NCBI GenBank assembly: GCA_035282865.1
Contig: DATEVB010000085.1
Span: forward strand, 1-18,783
Reading direction: 5' to 3'
DNA from: UBA4744 sp035282865
GTDB lineage: Bacteria; Actinomycetota; Acidimicrobiia; Spongiisociales; UBA4744
Length of the DNA: 18,783 bases
The notes beneath the pieces are model-generated. The model saw only the letters and a program-made list of their open reading frames with translations. It was not told where the DNA came from and made no database searches. Position 1 is the first letter of the stretch. Each line of letters starts with the position of its first letter. Below are positions 13,717 through 18,783 of the stretch, in pieces. The position numbers and the translations under genes are program-made.

Positions 13717-14834
13717 ACGGGGGCGGCATCCGGATCGGTCGGGTCTTTGGCATCCCGATCGTCATCGATACCTCATGGCTGGTGATCTTCTTCTTGATCG
13801 TGTTCTTCTTCTGGGGAGATCTGCTAGATGCTCAACGGCGGGGAATCATGGAACCGGTGGGAGACACCTCGCTGTGGCTGGCGGCGCTGCTGGGTGCCGT
13901 GCTCTTTTTCGGCAGTGTTCTTGTTCACGAATTGAGCCACTCGGTGGTAGCCGTCCGGCGGGGAACAACGGTTCGCCGGATCCGTTTGTTCGTCTTCGGT
14001 GGAGTGTCCGAGATCGAGTCGGAAGCGACCAACCCTCAGGACGAATTTGCGATCACCATCGCCGGCCCGGCTTCGTCCTTTGTCCTGGGAGGACTGTTTC
14101 TGGGCGTTGCGGCGTTGGTGGGCGATGGGACCGTCTTCGATCAACTGTCAACCCGGCTGGGATGGGTCAACCTCCTCCTGGGCGGCTTCAACCTCCTCCC
14201 GGGATTCCCGCTCGACGGGGGCCGCGTGCTGCGCTCGATTGTGTGGCGGGCCACCGGTGACTACCGGCGAGCCACCGAGATCGCCGGCAACGGTGGCCGG
14301 ATCGTCGCAGGGCTGATGATCGCGGTCGGAGTGCTGAGCGTCTTCTTCCAGGGGAACTTCGGAGGGGCGTGGTGGATCGTGCTGGGATGGTTCCTGTTCC
14401 AGGCGGCCGGCGCCACCCTCGCTCAGTTGACCGTCAAAGCAGGGCTCAGCGGGGTGGTGGCTGCCCAGGTGATGACGCGCACCCCGATCGCCGTCGGTGG
14501 GGATCTGACCCTGCAACAGGTATTTGACGACTATTTCATGGCGAGAAACGTCTCGGCGTTTCCGGTGCTCGTTGACGAGAGGGTCCGGGGTTTGATCTCC
14601 CTCAAGCGCCTCAGTGATGTTCCCCGTGACAGGTGGAGTGAGGTGCGTGTCTCTGAGGTCATGCAGGTGCTTGAACCCGACGACGCGGTTGCTGCCGATA
14701 CGCCCGCCGAGGAACTCCTGGTCAAGCTGAGCGGCACCGGTCAGCGAGTGGTGGTCGTCGAGGATGGCAGGCTGGTAGGAATTGTCTCGCCAAGCGACAT
14801 CACCCGGTGGATGCAGCGACCATCTTTCTCGTAG
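13713..14834 (+). CDS. Site-2 protease (M50) with C-terminal CBS pair
   Basis: A 373-residue intramembrane zinc metalloprotease of the S2P/SpoIVFB type. The active-site helix carries VHELSH (71-76). The third zinc ligand is Asp168 in NLLPGFPLDGGR (160-171). Hydrophobic helices lie near 21-34, 56-71, 113-136, 150-163, 197-211 and 220-236. The C-terminal half (about 252-369) is a pair of CBS domains, AAQVMTRTPIAV and SEVMQVLEPDDAV each opening one. This is the architecture of mycobacterial Rip3-like proteins. CBS domains often sense adenosine nucleotides, so proteolysis may respond to energy state (inference). Substrates are unknown. The ATG overlaps the tsaD stop by 4 nt with no clear ribosome site of its own. 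Confidence 0.92.
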   Translation: MNGGGIRIGRVFGIPIVIDTSWLVIFFLIVFFFWGDLLDAQRRGIMEPVGDTSLWLAALLGAVLFFGSVLVHELSHSVVAVRRGTTVRRIRLFVFGGVSEIESEATNPQDEFAITIAGPASSFVLGGLFLGVAALVGDGTVFDQLSTRLGWVNLLLGGFNLLPGFPLDGGRVLRSIVWRATGDYRRATEIAGNGGRIVAGLMIAVGVLSVFFQGNFGGAWWIVLGWFLFQAAGATLAQLTVKAGLSGVVAAQVMTRTPIAVGGDLTLQQVFDDYFMARNVSAFPVLVDERVRGLISLKRLSDVPRDRWSEVRVSEVMQVLEPDDAVAADTPAEELLVKLSGTGQRVVVVEDGRLVGIVSPSDITRWMQRPSFS

Positions 14835-14852
14835 GTGCCGTGTCTCACCCGA

Positions 14853-14892
14853 GGGGCCGGGAGGACGTGATCGGGCGTGTGGGTCCCAGTAC
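14853..14892 (+). repeat. Dispersed imperfect repeat, copy B (downstream of the S2P gene)
   Basis: Matches 4213-4252 at 32 of 40 positions without gaps, including AGGACGTGATCG at 14862-14873. It begins 18 nt after the last gene of the long operon, in the same relation to transcription as copy A. Nothing in either copy encodes a recognisable peptide. Confidence 0.5.
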
Positions 14893-14911
14893 CGAACCTG
14901 CTTCGTAGGTA

Positions 14912-14968
14912 GGGGGTAATGCAGTGACGGAGGGCCGCTTTCGATGACTGCTGGTTGGTAAATCCCCC
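14912..14968 (+). promoter_or_regulatory. Nested inverted repeats upstream of corA
   Basis: GGGGG (14912-14916) pairs with CCCCC (14964-14968) and inside it GCAGT (14921-14925) pairs with ACTGC (14947-14951). The fold is short and interrupted. It lies upstream of the likely corA start site and so would be in DNA or in read-through RNA from the preceding operon. It lacks the conserved blocks of the M-box magnesium riboswitch. Confidence 0.25.
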
Positions 14969-14985
14969 ACCCTGGGCATTCGTAG

Positions 14986-14998
14986 CCCGATAATCGGG
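14986..14998 (+). promoter_or_regulatory. Palindrome overlapping the candidate corA -10
   Basis: CCCGAT-A-ATCGGG is a perfect 13-base palindrome. The strong -10-like hexamer GATAAT (14989-14994) sits inside it, nine bases before the corA ATG, so the transcript would have almost no leader. The arrangement looks like an operator placed over a promoter. No good -35 is visible, and the palindrome is short enough to be coincidental. Confidence 0.35.
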
Positions 14999-15003
14999 TC
15001 CAC

Positions 15004-16089
15004 ATGATGCGATTGATGACCGTCACGAATGGTGCGCCACGTTTCTCGGAAGCGCAGACCCACGATCTCGACAATCAGGTGAGCGGCGTGGACTGGTTCT
15101 GGCTCGACGTCGACTCGGTTGAAGATGGCCTCGTCGAAGATATCGGGCGTTTGTTTGCATTGAACCGGGTCGGTCTCGACGACGTGTACACCCTCAGCGA
15201 ATTCCCCAAAGCCGATGACTACGACGATCACTTGTTCTTCTCGTCACACAGTCCGGCCCTGGCCGACGATCGGGTTACTACCGAAGAGCTAGATGGGTTT
15301 CTGTCCGACGGATATCTCATCACGTTCCACCGGGCACCGATCCCGGGAGTTGAGTGGACGCTCGAACGACTTCTTCAAGCAGAATCCGTTTCGTCGTTAC
15401 GGCCGAACGGGTTGTTGGCGAGCATCCTCGAAGCTGACGCCCGTAGGTCGCTACAACTCGTCGACGCCATGGAAGCCCAGATATTCGAACTCGAGTCGCG
15501 GTCGGTGGCGGGAGATCCACGAGTTGTCGGGCTGGTGCAAGCGTTCCGCCGAGACGCCATCGTCTTGCGGCGCGTGCTCGCCCCTGAGCGCGACATGGTG
15601 CGCAGCCTGATACATGAAGGCATGCCGGGCATCGACGAACGGGCCCGGCGGAGACTCGACAGCGTCTACGACGATTGCTACCGGGTGGTTGAATCGCTCG
15701 ACATGGCCCGCGCTCTTTTGGCCTCGGTTCTGGAGACGTACAGGAGCACCGTCGCCGAGCGCACCAACGAGGTCATGAAAGTGCTGACGGTGTTCTCGGT
15801 AATCATCCTGCCGCTGACACTGCTGGTCGGGATCTACGGCATGAACTTCGCCAACATGCCCGAACTGGATTGGCCGTTTGCCTATTTCGTGTTGCTGGCC
15901 GTCATGGCGACCATCGCCGCCGGTCTGTGGGTGTACTTCTCGAGGCGCGGGTTCATCGGCGGCCCCCGTCTCCCCCGGGTCGATCGGGTCGTCGGTCGTG
16001 GACTGGCCGGTCTTTTTCATCTGACCACCGCCCCGGTGCGAGAGGTCGTGCAGTGGCTGGTCGAAGACGAGGACTCGTCAACGTCGTAG
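15004..16089 (+). CDS. corA: CorA-type magnesium/cobalt transporter
   Basis: CorA proteins are pentameric inner-membrane channels for Mg2+ (and Co2+/Ni2+). The 361-residue product has the long N-terminal cytoplasmic domain, a helical stalk (about 140-258) and two membrane helices (about 259-277 and 291-312). YGMNF (278-282) closes the first helix and MPEL (285-288) forms the loop, the diagnostic CorA signature. About 49 residues follow the second helix, basic then acidic at the end. Many CorA proteins end just after it, so this tail is unusual. ATG codons at 15004, 15007 and 15016 are all in frame. I took the first. No ribosome site is present, consistent with the near-leaderless promoter. 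Confidence 0.94.
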   Translation: MMRLMTVTNGAPRFSEAQTHDLDNQVSGVDWFWLDVDSVEDGLVEDIGRLFALNRVGLDDVYTLSEFPKADDYDDHLFFSSHSPALADDRVTTEELDGFLSDGYLITFHRAPIPGVEWTLERLLQAESVSSLRPNGLLASILEADARRSLQLVDAMEAQIFELESRSVAGDPRVVGLVQAFRRDAIVLRRVLAPERDMVRSLIHEGMPGIDERARRRLDSVYDDCYRVVESLDMARALLASVLETYRSTVAERTNEVMKVLTVFSVIILPLTLLVGIYGMNFANMPELDWPFAYFVLLAVMATIAAGLWVYFSRRGFIGGPRLPRVDRVVGRGLAGLFHLTTAPVREVVQWLVEDEDSSTS

Positions 16090-16145
16090 TCACGAGATCT
16101 TCTTGGGGTAAGTGTGAGCTCACTCAGGGATGAGAGGAGTTCGGC

Positions 16146-16176
16146 CGCGCCCGGGAGGAGGCCGGGAGAGGGCGCG
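16146..16176 (+). terminator. GC-rich hairpin after corA, possible terminator
   Basis: CGCGCCC (16146-16152) pairs with GGGCGCG (16170-16176), a perfect 7-bp stem about 57 nt after the corA stop. There is no T-run, only a C-rich stretch, so intrinsic termination would be weak. It is the most plausible 3' structure in this gap. Confidence 0.3.
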
Positions 16177-16251
16177 CCCCCTCCCGTTAATCTCCGGTTC
16201 TCCTTGGTAGCTCGTAGTTCGTGAGATTGACAGGCCGTTGCCGGCTGCCAA

Positions 16252-16291
16252 CCGGCGACCACGGGACCACCGACCATGTGCCGGTCGCCGG
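16252..16291 (+). repeat. Perfect 9-bp inverted repeat upstream of the groES control region
   Basis: CCGGCGACC (16252-16260) and GGTCGCCGG (16283-16291) are exact inverted copies around a 22-nt loop, 40 bases before the first CIRCE element. The rest of 16090-16330 holds no gene that I can support. It also has a GCCGGCTG octamer at two places (16239-16246, 16287-16294) and a short TAGCTCG-TAGTTCG tandem at 16208-16221. Confidence 0.45.
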
Positions 16292-16330
16292 CTGTGGCTG
16301 CTGCAGGACTTCGGGCCGCGAAACTCCGGT

Positions 16331-16357
16331 CTAGCACTCTATCGGGTAGAGTGCTAG
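16331..16357 (+). promoter_or_regulatory. CIRCE operator 1 (HrcA-binding site)
   Basis: CTAGCACTC-N9-GAGTGCTAG is a perfect inverted repeat with the standard nine-base spacer, differing from the consensus TTAGCACTC/GAGTGCTAA only at the outermost bases. HrcA binds CIRCE to repress groES-groEL and releases it on heat stress. A -10-like TAGCAT (16355-16360) overlaps its right edge, so binding would block the promoter. A matching -35 is not obvious. Confidence 0.93.
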
Positions 16358-16360
16358 CAT

Positions 16361-16387
16361 CTGGCACTCAGAGCCATGGAGTGCTAA
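16361..16387 (+). promoter_or_regulatory. CIRCE operator 2 (HrcA-binding site)
   Basis: CTGGCACTC-N9-GAGTGCTAA, 30 bases downstream of operator 1, keeps the core GCACTC/GAGTGC and the nine-base spacer. Its left arm has G where the consensus has A. If transcription starts near 16366 this copy would also be carried in the mRNA leader. The ribosome site of groES follows at 16396-16403. Confidence 0.9.
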
Positions 16388-16411
16388 CCCGAGTGAAGGA
16401 GGAACTCCACA

Positions 16412-16702
16412 ATGAAGCTCAAGCCGTTGGGTGATCGCGTGGTCGTGAAGGCCAAGGATGATCAAGATGCCCGCACTGCTTCCGGTATCGTCATCCCCGA
16501 TACCGCCAAAGAGAAGCCGGTGTTGGGTGAGGTGCTGGCCGTTGGGCCCGGTGAGGTCAACGATCAGGGTGTACGCGTCCCGATGGACGTCAAGGAAGGC
16601 GACACGGTCGTCTATTCGAAGTACGGGGGCACCGAGATCAAATTCGAGGGCCAGGATTATCTGATCCTCTCATCTCGCGACTTGCTCGCCATCGTCGCTT
16701 AA
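16412..16702 (+). CDS. groES: Co-chaperonin GroES (Hsp10)
   Basis: GroES is the heptameric lid of the GroEL folding chamber. The 96-residue protein has MKLKPLGDRVVVK at the N-terminus and the mobile loop ending in GIVIPD (25-30), which docks onto GroEL. GEVLAVGPGE, GDTVVYSKYGGTEIKFEG and YLILSSRDLLAIV follow. Length and order of strands are normal. AAGGAGGA eight bases before the ATG is a strong ribosome site. It is controlled by the two upstream CIRCE elements and is cotranscribed with groEL 18 nt downstream. Confidence 0.99.
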   Translation: MKLKPLGDRVVVKAKDDQDARTASGIVIPDTAKEKPVLGEVLAVGPGEVNDQGVRVPMDVKEGDTVVYSKYGGTEIKFEGQDYLILSSRDLLAIVA

Positions 16703-16720
16703 GGATCAGGAGGATTATCA

Positions 16721-18343
16721 ATGGCTGCAAAAGAATTGCGCTTCGATGAGGACGCCCGTCGCTCCCTCGAAGCAGGAGTAAACAAGCTGGCAGACGTGGT
16801 GAAGGTCACGCTTGGACCGAAAGGCCGCAACGTCGTACTGGAGAAGAAGTGGGGCGCCCCCACTATCACCAACGACGGTGTGACCATCGCCAAGGAGATC
16901 GAGCTGGACGACGCCTATGAGAACATGGGCGCCCAGCTGGCCAAAGAAGTGGCTACCAAGACCAACGACGTCGCCGGCGACGGAACGACCACCGCCACGG
17001 TGCTTGCTCAGGCGATGGTGAAGGAAGGTCTCCGCAACGTGGCGGCGGGTGCCAACCCGATGGAGCTGAAGCGGGGCATGGAACAGGCGGTCGCCAAGAT
17101 CGTCGAATTCATCGGGGAGTTCAGCCGTGAGATCACGTCACGGGACGAGATTGCCCACGTGGCTGCCATCTCGGCCGCCGACAACACCATCGGCGAGAAG
17201 ATCGCCGAGGCGATGGACAAGGTCGGCAAGGACGGTGTGATCACGGTCGAGGAAGGCCAGACGTTCGGCATCGAACTCGAATTCACCGAGGGTATGCAGT
17301 TCGACAAGGGCTTTACCTCTCCGTATTTCATCACCGATCCTGATCGCCAGGAGGCGGTGCTCGAGGATGTCTACATTCTGGTCGCCAACCAGAAGATCAC
17401 ATCGGTCAACGATATGTTGCCGGTTCTCGAGAAGGTCATGCAGACCGGAAAGCCGGTCATGATCATCTCCGAGGACGTGGAAGGTGAAGCTCTGGCCACC
17501 TTGGTGGTCAACAAGATCCGCGGCACCTTCTCGTCGGTGGCGGTCAAGGCTCCCGGATTTGGTGAGCGTCGCAAGGCCATGTTGCAGGACATCGCCATTC
17601 TGACGGGCGCCACCGTCATCTCCGAGGAAGTCGGACTGAAGCTCGAGAACGTTACGCTCGACATGCTCGGCAAGGCCCGCAAGATCGTCGTTACCAAGGA
17701 CGACACGACCATCGTCGAAGGTGGCGGATCCGACGCCGACGTGAAGGGCCGGATCAAGCAAATCCAGCGGGAGATCGAAAACTCGGACTCCGACTGGGAC
17801 CGCGAGAAGCTACAGGAACGGCTGGCCAAGCTGGCCGGCGGGGTCGCCGTCATCAAGGTCGGCGCAGCCACTGAGGTGGAGCTGAAGGAGAAGAAGCACC
17901 GCATCGAGGACGCACTGTCCGCCACGCGGGCGGCGGTTGAAGAGGGCATCGTTCCCGGTGGCGGTGTTGCGCTGCTCCGTGCCCAGGACGCCCTCGACAA
18001 GGTGCGCGGCGGCACTGGCGACGAGAAGACCGGTCGTTCCATCGTGCGCAAAGCGCTCGAGGAGCCGCTGCGGCAGATCGCCGTCAACGCCGGCTTTGAA
18101 GGCGGTGTGGTCGCCGAGCATGTCCGTAACGACGGCGGGACCATGGGCTTCAACGCCCAGACCGGATCCTTTGAGGACCTCATGGTGGCCGGGATCATCG
18201 ATCCCGCCAAGGTGACCCGCTCGGCGGTGCAGAACGCCGCTTCGATAGCCGGTCTGTTGCTCACCACCGAAGCGCTGATCGTCGAACAGAAGGAAGAAAC
18301 ACCGTCCATGCCGGGCGGCGGCGGACCAGGAATGGACTTCTAG
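16721..18343 (+). CDS. groEL: Chaperonin GroEL (Hsp60)
   Basis: GroEL is the tetradecameric ATP-dependent folding chamber. The 540-residue protein has the ATP-site residues NDGVTI (Asp52) and GDGTTTATVLA (Asp87), the apical-domain block ending KAPGFGERRKAMLQDIA, and EEGIVPGGGVALL near 400. The C-terminus is Gly/Met-rich (MPGGGGPGMDF), as in housekeeping chaperonins. In many actinobacteria the groES-linked copy (GroEL1) has a His-rich tail instead, so this may be the sole or main GroEL. AGGAGGA six bases before the ATG is a strong ribosome site. A strong terminator follows 15 bases after the stop. Confidence 0.99.
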   Translation: MAAKELRFDEDARRSLEAGVNKLADVVKVTLGPKGRNVVLEKKWGAPTITNDGVTIAKEIELDDAYENMGAQLAKEVATKTNDVAGDGTTTATVLAQAMVKEGLRNVAAGANPMELKRGMEQAVAKIVEFIGEFSREITSRDEIAHVAAISAADNTIGEKIAEAMDKVGKDGVITVEEGQTFGIELEFTEGMQFDKGFTSPYFITDPDRQEAVLEDVYILVANQKITSVNDMLPVLEKVMQTGKPVMIISEDVEGEALATLVVNKIRGTFSSVAVKAPGFGERRKAMLQDIAILTGATVISEEVGLKLENVTLDMLGKARKIVVTKDDTTIVEGGGSDADVKGRIKQIQREIENSDSDWDREKLQERLAKLAGGVAVIKVGAATEVELKEKKHRIEDALSATRAAVEEGIVPGGGVALLRAQDALDKVRGGTGDEKTGRSIVRKALEEPLRQIAVNAGFEGGVVAEHVRNDGGTMGFNAQTGSFEDLMVAGIIDPAKVTRSAVQNAASIAGLLLTTEALIVEQKEETPSMPGGGGPGMDF

Positions 18344-18358
18344 AGAAGATCCACGGTC

Positions 18359-18406
18359 AAGAAGAAGGGGCCCCCAGGGGCCCCTTCTTCTTGCTTTGTT
18401 CTTGTT
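18359..18406 (+). terminator. Strong intrinsic terminator of groES-groEL, possibly bidirectional
   Basis: AAGAAGAAGGGGCCCC (18359-18374) and its exact reverse complement (18377-18392) form a 16-bp stem with a 2-nt spacer; in practice the innermost pairs open to give a loop. The T-rich GCTTTGTTCTTGTT follows. On the minus strand the stem also ends in a TTCTTCTT arm, so it could stop transcripts of the convergent acetyltransferase gene as well. Confidence 0.93.
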
Positions 18407-18526
18407 CCCCGGCCGACAGGGGCGGCGGTGGTTGGGCTAGACGTGCTGGAGGAGCCCTTGGTCGGCCACCCCATCATCGCGCCCTGCTGCCCGTCCAAAC
18501 TCGACAGCCCCTCCCCCCACGTCCAG

Positions 18527-18585
18527 AACGATATCCTGGCGGTCCTGGACGACCTACCAACCCGCAACGATGTCCCGGCGGTTCT
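18527..18585 (+). repeat. Imperfect direct repeat in the groEL-GNAT gap
   Basis: The 20-base units at 18527-18546 and 18566-18585 agree at 17 positions and are offset by 39 bases. The rest of 18407-18596 shows no gene I can support. The offset is a multiple of three and one plus-strand frame reads NDILAVL then NDVPAVL. There is no start, ribosome site or family match, so coding is unlikely. It may be decayed coding sequence or chance. Confidence 0.3.
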
Positions 18586-18596
18586 CCCCGGCCCCC

Positions 18597-18783
18597 TTAC
18601 TTCTCCACTGCTCCTTCGGTGATCCCGATGAGGCCCTGATACAGGCCGACGTTCTTTCTGTATTCGTGTTCGAGCAGTCCCCATACCGAGTGATCGAGCC
18701 ACTCGCCCCGCACCTTGATCTCCTGGCGCAGGATCCCCTCCCGGAAAAAGCAGAGCTTCTCGGCCACTCGCTCACTTGGCCGG
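18597..18783 (-). CDS. GNAT-family N-acetyltransferase, C-terminal part (5' end outside window)
   Basis: Reading the minus strand from the window edge gives an open frame of 61 residues that stops at the complement of 18597-18599. It includes SERVAEKLCFFREGILRQ, then EIKVRGEWLDHSVWGLLEHEYRK. This matches the end of RimJ/RimL-type acetyltransferases, where S-x-x-VAEKLGF-x-x-EG-x-LR and the D-H-x-x-(Y/W)-x-LL-x-x-E-(W/Y) strand are characteristic. The substrate is unknown. It converges on groEL and no start lies in the window. The ending ITEGAVEK is unremarkable. Confidence 0.8.
   Translation of the reverse strand, partial: RPSERVAEKLCFFREGILRQEIKVRGEWLDHSVWGLLEHEYRKNVGLYQGLIGITEGAVEK

Noticed and set aside
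14893..15003. M-box magnesium riboswitch before corA
   Set aside because: The conserved M-box segments are missing and the probable start site leaves almost no leader.
17371..18309. 312-codon minus-strand open frame opposite groEL
   Set aside because: Antisense shadow produced by the codon bias of groEL; Ser/Thr-rich, no recognisable domain or ribosome site.
18428..18622. Plus-strand 64-codon ORF after groEL
   Set aside because: It runs into the convergent acetyltransferase gene, follows a strong terminator, and shows no motif or ribosome site.
1..18783. CRISPR array, insertion sequence, tRNA/rRNA gene, phage or defence cassette
   Set aside because: No regular repeat-spacer array, transposase motif, cloverleaf or defence-family domain was seen; coding space is filled by housekeeping genes.

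Overview
The window is a dense, high-GC, almost entirely plus-strand block of housekeeping genes from an actinobacterium. The order truA, rplM-rpsI-glmM, glmS, acpS, nnr, alr, tsaE-tsaB-rimI-tsaD, groES-groEL is the one I know from Actinomycetota such as Mycobacterium. Two CIRCE operators and likely leaderless promoters (TAnnnT a few bases before the start codon) fit the same phylum. The groES-linked GroEL has a Gly/Met tail rather than the His-rich tail usual for actinobacterial GroEL1. This, with several inserted genes, suggests a deep or unusual lineage (Acidimicrobiia-like is a guess). The sequence alone does not fix the class.

Layout. 1-1718: the end of a YIP1-type membrane protein, truA and a HAD-family hydrolase, tightly packed. 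1719-1972: a non-coding gap with dyads and a candidate promoter. 1973-4176: rplM-rpsI-glmM. 4177-4532: a 356-nt gap holding one copy of a dispersed repeat and a structured leader ahead of glmS (4533-6359). 6421-6795: acpS with its own near-leaderless promoter. 6796-7016: a gap with what looks like a frameshifted scrap of a histidine kinase. 7017-14834: a chain of nine genes (nnr, alr, a P1/DmpA-type peptidase, a family-4-like uracil-DNA glycosylase, tsaE, tsaB, rimI, tsaD, a site-2 protease with CBS domains). All junctions overlap except one 4-nt gap. 14835-15003: second copy of the dispersed repeat and the corA promoter region. 15004-16089: corA. 16090-16411: non-coding, with two hairpins and two CIRCE elements. 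16412-18343: groES-groEL, closed by a very strong terminator. 18407-18596: non-coding. 18597-18783: the 3' end of a minus-strand GNAT acetyltransferase running out of the window.

How the genes work together. glmM and glmS supply glucosamine phosphates for UDP-GlcNAc, and alr supplies D-alanine, so cell-wall precursor synthesis is well represented. tsaE, tsaB and tsaD act in tRNA t6A modification, with RimI as the usual neighbouring acetyltransferase. nnr repairs hydrated NAD(P)H, and acpS activates acyl carrier protein. truA, rplM and rpsI serve translation.

I found no defence system, CRISPR array, insertion sequence, prophage, rRNA or tRNA gene. The interesting signals are small and mostly intergenic: the histidine-kinase relic, the glmS leader structure, the repeat placed just downstream of two operons, and the D-alanine/DmpA-type peptidase coupling. 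None amounts to a clearly new system.
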